Below are positions 34,546-42,478 of a stretch of 42,478 nt of DNA, in pieces (the first letter of the stretch is position 1; each line of letters begins with the position of its first letter). A program made the translations under genes and the position numbers. The notes under the pieces were generated by a model that was not told where the DNA came from, did no database searches, and was given only the letters and a program-made list of their open reading frames with translations. The stretch is from CAJXOW01 sp964421495 (GTDB lineage Bacteria > Bacteroidota > Rhodothermia > Balneolales > Balneolaceae). The stretch covers positions 1 to 42,478 of the forward strand of contig CAYQXO010000010.1 of NCBI GenBank assembly GCA_964421495.1, read 5' to 3'.

Positions 34546-34740
34546 TTTGGGTACAATTTAACCGTTTTTCCAATTTCGCGATATCGAATATGCTACTTAC
34601 GGATAACTAGAACGATAAGCAGCGTTTATAAATTGCCGACTTGCTGCATTCCAAAAAGTTTTTGCCACTCGCAGGTGCGAATATACAAATAGTATTGGAG
34701 CGGATACCACTTTAAACAGGAAAAGGAGAAAGGATGTGAA

Positions 34741-34770
34741 TATACAACTCCTGCAAGTAGGAGTTGTATA
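34741..34770. terminator. Hairpin downstream of yebC
   Basis: A 12-base-pair perfect stem (TATACAACTCCT and AGGAGTTGTATA) with a six-base loop GCAAGT lies 43 bases past the yebC stop, in the direction of its transcription. There is no strong T-run, so its action as a terminator is plausible but not certain. Confidence 0.55.
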
Positions 34771-34813
34771 AATTGTCCGTGTGGTTTCAGATGAAGCCGG
34801 TGATGATGGTCTG

Positions 34814-35572
34814 TTACATTTCTTCGGCAGCTGCTAGGGCTTCGTCATCCATTTTCATATTCGTGAAGATATTGGAAACGTCGTCGTTGTCATCCAGGTC
34901 ATTCATAAGTTTGAGATTGGAAACAGCCGTTTCGTGATCCACTTCCACTTCCGTCAGGGGAATGCGGACCAGTTTGGCGTTTTTAATATCATATTCGGCA
35001 TCCTCCAGGTTGGTACGGACCTCAAATAGTTCTTCCCGGGGGGTATATACCTCGAAAAAGCCGTCTTCTTCCTTGATATCTTCTGCTCCCGCGTCGATGG
35101 CTTCCAGCATGAAGTCTTCCTCGTCGAGCTCGTCCGATGGAATCTTGATCAAGCCTTTTTGTTCAAAAAGATAGTCCACCGACCCATCCGTGCCCAGGTT
35201 GCCCCCGTGATTGTTGAGGATGTAGCGGATATCCCCGACCGTGCGGTTATAGTTGTTGGTGGTCACCTCGATAAAGTAGGCGATTCCGCCGGGACCATAC
35301 GCCTCATACGTCGCATCCTCATAGCGGCCCTCCCCCTCGTCGAGTTCGCCGGTTCCCTTTTTTATGGCCCGTTCGATATTGTCCTTGGGGACATTATCCT
35401 CTTTTGCGTTATCGATGGCCATACTCAGGCGGGGATTCGCGTCCGGATCGCCGCCTCCTTCCTTGGCGGCTACGGTGATTTCGCGCATGTGTTTGTTGAA
35501 TATCTTGTTGCGCTTTTTATCCTGCGCTTTCTTGCGCCGCTTGATATTCGACCATTTTGAATGTCCGGCCAT
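34814..35572 (-). CDS. yebC: YebC/PmpR-TACO1 family protein
   Basis: Members of this family are described as transcriptional regulators and, in the mitochondrial TACO1 and some bacterial proteins, as ribosome-associated factors that aid translation. The 252-residue protein begins with the nearly invariant MAGHSKWSNIKRRKKAQDKK. It continues with FNKHMREITVAAKEGGGDPD, NIERAIKKGTGE and YEAYGPGGIAYFIEVTTNN, all close to the family. The C-terminus is strongly acidic. No ruvC, which is often beside yebC, is found here; its neighbours are batC and, divergently, bshA. The ATG at 35572 is fixed by the invariant N-terminus. Confidence 0.95.
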   Translation of the reverse strand: MAGHSKWSNIKRRKKAQDKKRNKIFNKHMREITVAAKEGGGDPDANPRLSMAIDNAKEDNVPKDNIERAIKKGTGELDEGEGRYEDATYEAYGPGGIAYFIEVTTNNYNRTVGDIRYILNNHGGNLGTDGSVDYLFEQKGLIKIPSDELDEEDFMLEAIDAGAEDIKEEDGFFEVYTPREELFEVRTNLEDAEYDIKNAKLVRIPLTEVEVDHETAVSNLKLMNDLDDNDDVSNIFTNMKMDDEALAAAEEM

Positions 35573-35675
35573 AAGTGAATGCGTTTTGATTCAATAGTTC
35601 GGGTGATCGTAACAGAGCTTTATGAGAGCGGGCGAACGATGTAACCGGTAGACTTTTGTTTCCCTGCAAACAAAC

Positions 35676-35713
35676 CGTGACATGGTTTAACCATCTCGTG
35701 ACATCGTTAAAAT
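35676..35713. promoter_or_regulatory. Two direct repeats with 21-bp period upstream of yebC (possible operator)
   Basis: CGTGACATGGTTTAACC (35676-35692) and CGTGACATCGTTAAAAT (35697-35713) share CGTGACATnGTT and are offset by 21 bases, close to two helical turns. They lie 104-141 bases before the yebC start and also in the region shared with bshA. A small stem (TTTGTTT and AAACAAA, 35655-35674) and a weak eight-base inverted repeat (35631-35638 with 35737-35744) flank them. The rest of the 522-bp gap (35745-36094) shows nothing that I can name. Confidence 0.4.
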
Positions 35714-36094
35714 GAAAATTCCAAAAGTTCGGGAAACGTTCGCCTTGTTTTATAGATCTTCAGATGAATATATCGAAAAAAATCTTTTGCTGCGTTTTTT
35801 ATAACGTTATTACCGGTGAATTGATTTCATGGTTTGGTGGTTGGGGGGAGAGCGGCTTGAAAAGATCACGGTTCGAATGAATCCTTCCTCCTTCCTGTTG
35901 TTGAAGGTTCGAGGCCTTAAGTGCCTTGCTCCGCGATGCTTTACGCTCGATTTTTACAGGTTATTAGCGGGTTGTCGGTAAAAAAGTGGAAAATAGTAAG
36001 ACGCGAAGGGCGTATATAAGAGAGCAACAAATAATTTGCGGGAAAGTACCGTTTAATATTCTAATGTCATTAAAGCCTTAAAGACTTTTATTCC

Positions 36095-37237
36095 ATGAAT
36101 ATTGCAATTGTCTGTTACCCCACATTCGGCGGAAGCGGCGTGGTGGCCACCGAGTTGGCGAAGGGTCTGGCCCATAAAGGGCACAATGTACACATGCTCA
36201 GCTATTCACGTCCTGCGCGGCTGGATACGTTTGAGACCAACATATCCTATCACGAGGTCAACATGATGACCTATCCGCTGTTCGAGTATCCGCCCTATGA
36301 CCTGGCGCTGGCCAACCAGATGGCCAACCTGATCGACTATGAAGACATCGATTTGCTGCATGTGCACTATGCGATCCCGCACGCCACCAGCGCCTACCTG
36401 GCGAAGCAGATCATTGGCGAGGAGGCGAAGGATATTCCGCTGATTACAACACTGCACGGGACCGATATCACGATTGTGGGCAGTGATCCCAGCTACAAAA
36501 ACGTGGTGGATTTCTCGATCAACCAGAGCAACGGGGTAACGGCCGTTTCCGAGTATTTAAAGCAGGAGACTTATAACCGGTTTGATATTCGCAAGGAGAT
36601 CGAGGTGATCCCCAATTTTATTGACCTCGACCGCTTTAAAAAATCCAACAAGGACCACTTCAAGCGCGCGATCTGTCCCGAGGGCGAGAAAGTGATCGTT
36701 CACGTCTCGAACTTCCGGGAAGTGAAGCGGGTGCCCGAGGTGGTCACCATCTTTAAGAAGATCCTGGATGGCGGCATCGATGCCAAGCTGTTGCTGGTGG
36801 GCGACGGACCCGACCGGCAGAAGGCCGAAAAGAAATGCCGTGAGTATGGTATTTGCGGCAAGGTGCGATTCCTCGGCAAGCAGGACCAGGTGGAAGAGGT
36901 GCTCTCGATTGCCGATCTGTTTTTGATTCCCTCCGGCAACGAAACCTTCGGTCTCGCCGCCCTGGAGGCATTGAGTTGCAGCGTACCGGTGATCAGCTCC
37001 AATATCGGCGGGCTGCCCGAACTGATCAAACATGGGGAGACCGGCTACCTGTGCGAGCTCGACGATGTGGACTGCATGGCCGAATACGGGATACAGATTT
37101 TGTCGGACGACGAGTTATTCGAACGCCTTTCGAAAAACGCCCGCAAACGCGCCGAAGAGTATGAGATCAGCAATGTGGTTACGCAGTATGAGTCGTATTA
37201 CAAGCGGGTACGGGAGGAGATGCGGGAGACGGTGTAG
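36095..37237 (+). CDS. bshA: N-acetyl-alpha-D-glucosaminyl L-malate synthase BshA
   Basis: BshA transfers N-acetylglucosamine from UDP-GlcNAc to L-malate, the first step of bacillithiol synthesis. The 380-residue GT4-type (GT-B fold) protein starts MNIAIVCYPTFGGSGVVATE, as expected for BshA. It also has LLHVHYAIPHATSAYLAKQ, LHGTDITIVG (residues 120-129) and VSNFREVKRV. The donor-site EX7E motif is E283...E291 in SGNETFGLAALEAL. Bacillithiol is a low-molecular-weight thiol used in redox balance in Bacillota and in parts of Bacteroidota and Deinococcota. The genes for the later steps (bshB, bshC) are not here. It stands alone, divergent from yebC and convergent with sucC. Confidence 0.95.
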   Translation: MNIAIVCYPTFGGSGVVATELAKGLAHKGHNVHMLSYSRPARLDTFETNISYHEVNMMTYPLFEYPPYDLALANQMANLIDYEDIDLLHVHYAIPHATSAYLAKQIIGEEAKDIPLITTLHGTDITIVGSDPSYKNVVDFSINQSNGVTAVSEYLKQETYNRFDIRKEIEVIPNFIDLDRFKKSNKDHFKRAICPEGEKVIVHVSNFREVKRVPEVVTIFKKILDGGIDAKLLLVGDGPDRQKAEKKCREYGICGKVRFLGKQDQVEEVLSIADLFLIPSGNETFGLAALEALSCSVPVISSNIGGLPELIKHGETGYLCELDDVDCMAEYGIQILSDDELFERLSKNARKRAEEYEISNVVTQYESYYKRVREEMRETV

Positions 37238-37377
37238 GAACTTGTAGTTGCCAGGAAGGCCATCGTACCTTGGGAAATAGGTTGTACTGAAGCCGGATGT
37301 GCAGGCATTGGACCGATTTCTCTTAGCTGGGAGCCGGTCAGAGTTTCAAAAATCTACTACGATCAACCGGCGTTGGC

Positions 37378-37463
37378 TATTCCCGCGAAGTGAAAAAAGC
37401 CATTTTTGGGGGATTGTGAATGATTTTCCTTAACTAACCCCGCTAGTTTACGTCAAGATCGGT
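37378..37463 (+). repeat. Diverged copy of the repeat at 29047-29153
   Basis: CTATTCCCGCGAAGTGAAAA, then AAGCCATTTTTGGGGGATTG, and at the far end TTTACGTCAAGATCGG line up with 29070-29153 in the same order. It lies in the 373-bp gap between the converging bshA and sucC genes. Nearby, CTCAGAGTGAG... at about 37536 may be part of another fragment of this family. Confidence 0.55.
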
Positions 37464-37610
37464 AAAAGCCTACCACATCCTTGAACAGACCCCTTATCCC
37501 TACTCTTAATTATTCAAAGGTGATCCATCTCCCATCTCAGAGTGAGTTTCCTCACTTCGAGGCAGAAAGTCTGGCTCAAAGATGAAGTTTTTTGCCGCGT
37601 AAAACGAGGT

Positions 37611-38816
37611 TTACCCCACCACGTTATTAACCTCTTCGGCCGCGTCTTTGAGCAGTACGGCAGAAATAACATTCAAATCGCTCTCGTCGATCAGCTTTTT
37701 GCCTTCCTCGGCGTTGGTACCCTGCAGACGAACGATGATTGGTACGTCTTCAACCTTACTGGCGATTTCCGGATCCTTGACAGCTTCCAGCACGCCATTG
37801 GCCACGCGATCGCAGCGGACGATGCCGCCGAAGATATTGATCAGAATGGCTTCCACGCTCGGATCCTCCAAGATAATGCGGAATCCGTTTTTCACCGTAT
37901 CCACGTTGGCGCCGCCGCCGACGTCCAGGAAATTGGCCGGTTCGCCGCCCGAGAGTTTAATCATGTCCATCGTGGCCATGGCCAGTCCCGCGCCGTTGAC
38001 CATACATCCGACGTTGCCGTCGAGCTTGATGTAATTCAGATCGTGTTTGGAAGCTTCCAGCTCCAGCGGATCCACTTCCGTCTCGTCCTCCATCTCAGCT
38101 ATATCGGAATGACGATAGAGCGCGTTGTCATCGAACGACATCTTGGCGTCGAGGGCAAACACTTTTTGATCAGGCGTCAGTACCAGCGGGTTGATCTCCA
38201 CCAGCGAGGCGTCCGTCTCTTCATACGCCTTGTAGAGCGACACGATGAACTTGACCGCCTCTTTGAAGGCATCGCCCGAAAGTCCCAAGGCAAACGCCAA
38301 GTGACGCGCCTGGTTGTGCATAAGATCCATTCCGGGTTCAACCCACTCCTTGACGATTTTTTCCGGGGTTTCCTCGGCAACGGTCTCGATGTCGACACCG
38401 CCCTCGGTAGAGGCCATTAGCACGTTGCGTTCACGGGCGCGGTCCATCAGGATGCCGAGATAAAACTCCTGCTCGATATCGACTCCCTCGGTTACGTAAA
38501 TCTGGTTCACTTCCTTGCCTTCCTCGCCCGTCTGGGCCGTTACCAGCACGTCACCCAGCAGGTTGCCGGCCGCTTCCTCGACCTCATCAACCGACTCGCA
38601 GAGGATGACGCCTTTGGCGTTGTTCTTCTTTGTGCGTCCCTTGCCTCGGCCGCCGGCGTGAATCTGCGCTTTTACGACAAACAGGTCGGCTCCGTCGCTT
38701 TTCATTTCATCGGCGATTTCGACCGCCTTGTCAACGCTTTCAGCCGGTTCGCCTTTCGGGACCGCGACATTGTAGTCTTTGAATATTTCCTTGGCTTGAT
38801 ACTCGTGGATTTTCAT
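37611..38816 (-). CDS. sucC: Succinyl-CoA synthetase (ADP-forming) subunit beta
   Basis: SucC is the nucleotide-binding subunit of the citric-acid-cycle enzyme that converts succinyl-CoA to succinate while making ATP or GTP. The 401 residues begin with MKIHEYQAKEIFKDYNVAVP. They then show the ATP-grasp region VVKAQIHAGGRGKGRTKKNN, LVEINPLVLT, DGNVGCMVNGAGLAMATMD, the GGxAN-type FLDVGGGANVDTV and NIFGGIVRCD. Small acidic insertions are present compared with E. coli (388 residues). The alpha subunit gene sucD is not next to it, which is common in this group of bacteria. The 187-bp gap upstream leads to the GmhB-like gene on the same strand. Confidence 0.97.
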   Translation of the reverse strand: MKIHEYQAKEIFKDYNVAVPKGEPAESVDKAVEIADEMKSDGADLFVVKAQIHAGGRGKGRTKKNNAKGVILCESVDEVEEAAGNLLGDVLVTAQTGEEGKEVNQIYVTEGVDIEQEFYLGILMDRARERNVLMASTEGGVDIETVAEETPEKIVKEWVEPGMDLMHNQARHLAFALGLSGDAFKEAVKFIVSLYKAYEETDASLVEINPLVLTPDQKVFALDAKMSFDDNALYRHSDIAEMEDETEVDPLELEASKHDLNYIKLDGNVGCMVNGAGLAMATMDMIKLSGGEPANFLDVGGGANVDTVKNGFRIILEDPSVEAILINIFGGIVRCDRVANGVLEAVKDPEIASKVEDVPIIVRLQGTNAEEGKKLIDESDLNVISAVLLKDAAEEVNNVVG

Positions 38817-39003
38817 AAATAGTGGCGATAAAGTTTAAAAATTCAGTCAATCTGCTAAAATGTAATACATTCTATGTTGTTAGTATCGGTTTCTTCAAAT
38901 TTATGCTCACTGTTGATGTCCGATACCATCTGATAAACAATTCATATGACGATGCATATTATAAAAAAGAATCGACAATTGTTGAAATAGGTTGCCCCTC
39001 TTT

Positions 39004-39576
39004 TCAGGAATGATCAGAAGATTCTTCCAGGTGTTGAATGACTTCACCAAGATGATTGTAGGTGGGAATGTTATGTTGCTGCAGAAAGGACTCATCGGGT
39101 CGGGAAGGGTGCCGGGACTGGATGTGGAAGCACGTTATCCCCAGATCCACGGCCGGCTGCAAGTCAGTCTGTTTATCTCCCGCCATGTACGATTGCGAAA
39201 AATCGATAGATTGTTCTTCGGCCGCCGTTTCAAACATGCCCGTGTCCGGTTTGCGGTGGGATGGGTTGAAAGTTGGTGGATCCGTATCGTGCTCCGGATG
39301 GTGAGGGGCGATAAACCATCCGTCAATCCATGCATCGTATTCAGCTAGTTGCTGATCCACCCAATGGTGTAGCTTTTCAACGTCCTGTACGTCGTAATGT
39401 CCCCGGGCGATTCCCGACTGATTGGTGACAACGATGACTTTATAATCGTTGTGGTTCAGCCATTGAATGGCTTCGATCGCACCTTCACGCCAGGTCCACT
39501 CTTCCGGTTTGTGGACGAAGTTGTAATCGACGTTGAGGGTGCCGTCGCGGTCGAGAAAGAAGGCTTTGTGGGGCAT
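39004..39576 (-). CDS. gmhB: HAD hydrolase of the GmhB/HisB-N type, zinc ligands missing
   Basis: The protein resembles D-glycero-D-manno-heptose-1,7-bisphosphate 7-phosphatase, which takes part in making the heptose of lipopolysaccharide. The HAD motifs are complete in the 190 residues: D9 and D11 in FLDRDGTLN, VTNQSG (50-55), K109 in RKPDTGM and GDKQTD (133-138). The zinc loop seen in many GmhB proteins (Cys-x-His ... Cys-x-Cys-Arg-Lys-Pro) is replaced. Here it reads APHHPEHDTDPPTFNPSHRK, with no cysteine. It may be a zinc-free GmhB or a related sugar or histidinol phosphatase. The symbol is therefore tentative. No other heptose genes are in the window. Confidence 0.72.
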   Translation of the reverse strand: MPHKAFFLDRDGTLNVDYNFVHKPEEWTWREGAIEAIQWLNHNDYKVIVVTNQSGIARGHYDVQDVEKLHHWVDQQLAEYDAWIDGWFIAPHHPEHDTDPPTFNPSHRKPDTGMFETAAEEQSIDFSQSYMAGDKQTDLQPAVDLGITCFHIQSRHPSRPDESFLQQHNIPTYNHLGEVIQHLEESSDHS

Positions 39577-39709
39577 GTAATTATATGATTAGTTTTATTA
39601 TGGAAAATATGATTAGTTATATTATTATTTTAATATTGGGATAGATTAATTTTAAGAGGGAGTAGGAGTTTGGAAATTATTCATAATAAGCTATACGAAA
39701 ATTAAATAA

Positions 39710-41167
39710 ATGAGACAATTAACTACTGTATTATTGTTTTTTCTTATTTTAATAACTTCTTTAGAGATGGTAAGGGGACAGCCCATTTTGAATGAGATTT
39801 ATTCTGACAGTGAATTGGGAGTTATCACTGAAATTAGGGGTTCACCCGTTGATTCTACCCGGCTTTTTGTACAATCGGATCGTGGTAAGATTCTAATATT
39901 TGATAAAGGGGAAAAATTAAGTGGGAAGCGAACTTTTTTAGATATCAGTAACAAGGTAACTTATAAGCAAGAGAGTGGAATGCTCGGGTTCGATTTCCAT
40001 CCAAATTACGAAGAAAATGGGTACTTCTATGCTTATTATATTATTGATTCAGATACTATTAGATCTATAGTATCTCGTTTCCGTGTTGATCCCGAGAATC
40101 CGGACCAAGCATTAAAAAGTAGTGAAGAAGTTTTGATAAATATGGTGCAACCCACTTATAGGCATAATGGGGGTAAGGTGGCATTTGGTCCGGATGGTTA
40201 TTTGTATATCTCTTTTGGTGACGGTCATGGGTATGGGCGAGATCGTTTAAAAAATGGACAGGATCGGACAAACAGATTTGGTTCAATAATACGGATTAAT
40301 GTAGATGGCAAAGAAGGAGATCGCGAATATAGTATCCCGAATGATAATCAGTTTGTGGGAGAAACATGTAATGGAGAACCTTGTCAGGAAGAGATTTATG
40401 CTTACGGATTGAGAAATCCTTGGCGATTCAGCTTTGATTCTGAAACGGGACGTTTATGGCTCGGGGATGTCGGCCATAATAATTATGAAGAGATTAATGT
40501 AATAGAAAAAGGGGGTAACTACGGATGGCCTAAAATGGAAGGGAACCATTGTCATGTGGAAGTGCCTAATTGTGATACCAGTAAATACATTAAGCCAGTG
40601 TTTGAATGTGAGCATGAAACTTGCGGCTCTATTTCAGGCGGATTTGTTTATCGGGGATCCGAGGTACAAAGTCAACAGGGTAAATATATTTTTGCTGATT
40701 ATTTGGCTAACAGGGTTTGGTCGCTCGATTATGAGATCAATAACGGCAAATTTACCACAGATACAACAACCCTCTTTGAAGGCAATAATATCACGACATT
40801 TGGTACTGACCAAGATGGCGAACTTTATATGGGGACGGTCATTGGAGAAGTTTATAGAATGCAGACAAAGAGTAACAATTCAACTCCGTCACCTACCCTC
40901 CCGGATGAATTTAAATTGTATGCAAATTTTCCGAATCCCTTTAATCCAGCTACTGCTATAAAATTTGACTTACCGGAGCCTGATAATGTTGAAATTACTG
41001 TATATGATATAGCCGGGAATTTTATAAGTACTTTGGTAAATCGAAGGTATGAAGCAGGCACTCACTCAATAACATTTAGTGGAGAGGGGTTAGCTAGCGG
41101 GGTTTATCTGTACGAGCTTAAAACGGGAAGTTTTACAAAATCGAAGAAAATGATGCTTTTGAGATAA
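39710..41167 (+). CDS. Secreted PQQ-type sugar (glucose/sorbosone) dehydrogenase-like protein with T9SS sorting domain
   Basis: The 485-residue protein begins with a signal peptide (1-23, LTTVLLFFLILITSL...VRG). A six-bladed beta-propeller of the glucose/sorbosone dehydrogenase family follows (about 28-380). It has HNGGKVAFGPDGYLYISFGD with the expected catalytic-type H152, GLRNPWRFSFD and EINVIEKGGNYGWP. Six cysteines (220/225, 281/288, 300/305) could form disulfides outside the cell. Residues about 400-485 (FPNPFNPATAI...GVYLYELKTG...KSKKMMLLR) are a type A sorting domain for type IX secretion. The protein should therefore cross the outer membrane and be released or bound to the surface. 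It oxidises sugars or related compounds; the substrate is unknown. The gene is AT-rich compared with the genes before it and has no visible Shine-Dalgarno sequence. Confidence 0.9.
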   Translation: MRQLTTVLLFFLILITSLEMVRGQPILNEIYSDSELGVITEIRGSPVDSTRLFVQSDRGKILIFDKGEKLSGKRTFLDISNKVTYKQESGMLGFDFHPNYEENGYFYAYYIIDSDTIRSIVSRFRVDPENPDQALKSSEEVLINMVQPTYRHNGGKVAFGPDGYLYISFGDGHGYGRDRLKNGQDRTNRFGSIIRINVDGKEGDREYSIPNDNQFVGETCNGEPCQEEIYAYGLRNPWRFSFDSETGRLWLGDVGHNNYEEINVIEKGGNYGWPKMEGNHCHVEVPNCDTSKYIKPVFECEHETCGSISGGFVYRGSEVQSQQGKYIFADYLANRVWSLDYEINNGKFTTDTTTLFEGNNITTFGTDQDGELYMGTVIGEVYRMQTKSNNSTPSPTLPDEFKLYANFPNPFNPATAIKFDLPEPDNVEITVYDIAGNFISTLVNRRYEAGTHSITFSGEGLASGVYLYELKTGSFTKSKKMMLLR

Positions 41168-41368
41168 CTAGTCCGAAAAGGTATGGCAGAATAGTGAAAG
41201 TTTAATTAACTAATGCTTTGGTAAGTGAAAAATTATTTTAATAAGATTTAACTTCTCGATCATACATTATTTGAGTATGTAACAAAATGGGTTGCTGAAT
41301 ACTCATATTACTGAAAGACTAATAACATACTTTTTAACTTTTCTTATTCAACAAAGGGAGATCACATT

Positions 41369-42358
41369 ATGGCTACCAATTTTTCCATAAATGCAGACAG
41401 CTGTGCTACTATCCAAGAGGCCTTAAGAGTCAGTCATGAAGGTAATGGTAATTGCGGAGGGGAAGGACAAGAAGTTCTAATCCCACCTGGAACTTATTCT
41501 CCTAATGATATCTATGATAGCAATATTTACAATGGTGCTCTATTAATAGGCCAAAAAACAATTCTGAGGGGAGCTGGTATTGGAAATACTGTACTTGAAT
41601 TTGACCAGAATGGGATTTATGCAGCCAATACTGAATGGAATACCTACGATATACAAATAACTGATATGACATTAAAATATATCGGCAGCGGTAATTCTCA
41701 TACTGGTTTAGAAATACGTGGCGATAATGGTGTTAATGCTGGTAGACTGGTTTTAAAAAACCTTGCAATTAATAACTTTTCAGAGGATGGTGTTGTTATT
41801 TATAGACCTATATTGTCACAACTAACAAACATAAAAAGTGAAAATAATGTACTGAACGGGTTTAGTATTACTGGTGGTGGTACTAGTACAACATTGAAAA
41901 ATTGCTATGCTACTAGTAACGGCGATAAAGGATATCTGTGGAAAGATGTTGGGTATAGTAGTCTAATTAACTGTGCCGCCGATAAAAATGGCAATGGCTA
42001 CTATATTCGTCCCAACAACCAAGTTACTAATCTCTCATTTTTTGGTTGTGGTGCTGAAAAAAATGATAACCACCAGTTTTATTTAAGTCGGGTATGGGGA
42101 CTCACATTGGATTCTATCACTGCACTTCCAGGGAATAATTCTCTCTCTATGGTTTTTTTAGATGGAGCTCGCCAAACTGCTGTTAGCGGATGCTACTTAG
42201 GTCACACTCCCGATTCTGGTGCATCATTGAAGATTAGCAATGATAATGGCAATATGTGGCCGTCCGATATCATGTGCACTAGTTGTGATTTTGGTACTGT
42301 AGATGGTACGAATTATGATGTAAAATTAGAACAATGCACGTATACCGATATTACATAA
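41369..42358 (+). CDS. Right-handed parallel beta-helix protein (pectate-lyase-like fold)
   Basis: The 329-residue protein starts TIQEALRVSHEG, then VLIPPGTY and TILRGAGIGNTVLEF, the standard opening of single-stranded right-handed beta-helix proteins. Coils of about 23-25 residues follow, and three of them align well: NCYATSNGDKGYLW, NCAADKNGNGYYI and GCGAEKNDNHQFYL. It may bind or cut polysaccharide, but the catalytic residues of any named lyase or hydrolase family are not evident. No signal peptide, membrane helix or T9SS tail is visible. A good ribosome-binding site (AAAGGGAG, 41353-41360) lies eight bases before the ATG, unlike most genes here. Base composition is AT-rich, and an IS element begins just downstream, so recent gain is plausible. 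Confidence 0.75.
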   Translation: MATNFSINADSCATIQEALRVSHEGNGNCGGEGQEVLIPPGTYSPNDIYDSNIYNGALLIGQKTILRGAGIGNTVLEFDQNGIYAANTEWNTYDIQITDMTLKYIGSGNSHTGLEIRGDNGVNAGRLVLKNLAINNFSEDGVVIYRPILSQLTNIKSENNVLNGFSITGGGTSTTLKNCYATSNGDKGYLWKDVGYSSLINCAADKNGNGYYIRPNNQVTNLSFFGCGAEKNDNHQFYLSRVWGLTLDSITALPGNNSLSMVFLDGARQTAVSGCYLGHTPDSGASLKISNDNGNMWPSDIMCTSCDFGTVDGTNYDVKLEQCTYTDIT

Positions 42359-42382
42359 CAAAATTTACTAAGATCTTAGAAT

Positions 42383-42478
42383 TGCCCCATTTAGTGGACA
42401 CATCACCACGTTTGACATAAATTCGAATAAAATACTATGATGTGTTCCTATGGCACACTACAGCAATGAATTTAAGAA
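42383..42478 (+). mobile_element. Left end of an IS3-family-type insertion sequence (partial)
   Basis: TGCCCCATTTAGTGGACAC at 42383-42401 resembles the terminal inverted repeats of IS3-family elements. A promoter-like TTGACA (42412-42417) with TACTAT follows, and then the start of a short orfA-type frame. The element leaves the window, so its right end and target duplication cannot be seen. Confidence 0.65.
42450..42478 (+). CDS. IS3-family transposase OrfA (N-terminal fragment, runs off the right edge)
   Basis: The ATG at 42450 opens MAHYSNEFK, which is typical of the first residues of IS3-type OrfA (helix-turn-helix HTH_38/HTH_29-like) proteins. Only nine complete codons are visible. An overlapping ATG at 42437 reaches a stop after ten codons and is not used. 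The call depends mainly on the inverted repeat upstream. Confidence 0.6.

Noticed and set aside
37542..38420. Plus-strand frame of 292 codons opposite sucC
   Set aside because: It is a shadow of the highly conserved sucC frame.

Overview
The window looks like chromosome of a Gram-negative bacterium from the Bacteroidota/Balneolota/Rhodothermota side of the tree, possibly a halophilic Balneolaceae-type organism. This is inferred from gene content. The evidence is a type IX secretion sorting domain, a batC-batD-batE cluster, a bacillithiol gene (bshA), a SecA of about 1,114 residues, acid-rich proteins, and a scarcity of clear Shine-Dalgarno sequences with several GTG/TTG starts. No rRNA, tRNA, CRISPR array or replication origin was seen.

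Layout. Positions 1-7297 are all on the minus strand. In transcription order they hold rpmH, rnpA, yidD and yidC (ribosomal protein L34, RNase P protein and membrane insertion), an orphan HsdR-N-type nuclease-like protein, an Xaa-Pro aminopeptidase and dnaX, which runs off the left edge. Divergent from rpmH come secA, a POT peptide transporter and mnmE (8026-15028, plus strand). Positions 15272-22721 hold secG (-), an MscS channel (+), a YedK/HMCES-type protein (-), a DEAD-box-like protein with degraded motifs (+), an alpha-oxoamine synthase (-) and a Ste24-like protease (+). Positions 22847-28922 hold spmB/spmA (-), a Cys/Met-metabolism PLP enzyme (+), a 2-oxoacid dehydrogenase E2 (+) and the panC-panD pair (+). 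Positions 29253-39576 hold an M20 peptidase, batE, batD, batC and yebC (all -), bshA (+), then sucC and a GmhB-like phosphatase (both -). From about 39,590 to the end the DNA is clearly more AT-rich. It carries a secreted sugar-dehydrogenase-like protein with a T9SS tail, a right-handed beta-helix protein and the left end of an IS3-type insertion sequence.

Functional links. rpmH-rnpA-yidD-yidC, secA and secG form a protein synthesis and membrane-targeting theme. panC and panD supply beta-alanine and pantothenate for coenzyme A, which the E2 enzyme and succinyl-CoA synthetase both need. batC, batD and batE should form an envelope complex, but batA and batB are not next to them.

Between the genes there is a rich population of dispersed repeats. 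Long inverted-repeat elements of about 130-190 bp lie at 1930, 4519, 7401 and 13274. Near-perfect palindromes lie at 7940 and 28916. A family with core GAGTCTGTCGRACTTTT occurs at 11505, 20874, 25721 and 34499. Another family with core GCGATTCCCACGAAGTGAAA occurs mostly at 3'-3' gene junctions (15081, 22811, 29047, 37378; also 27583). The most unusual coding observations are the degenerate DEAD-box protein, a DnaX without its zinc-binding cysteines, and a GmhB-like phosphatase without its zinc ligands.
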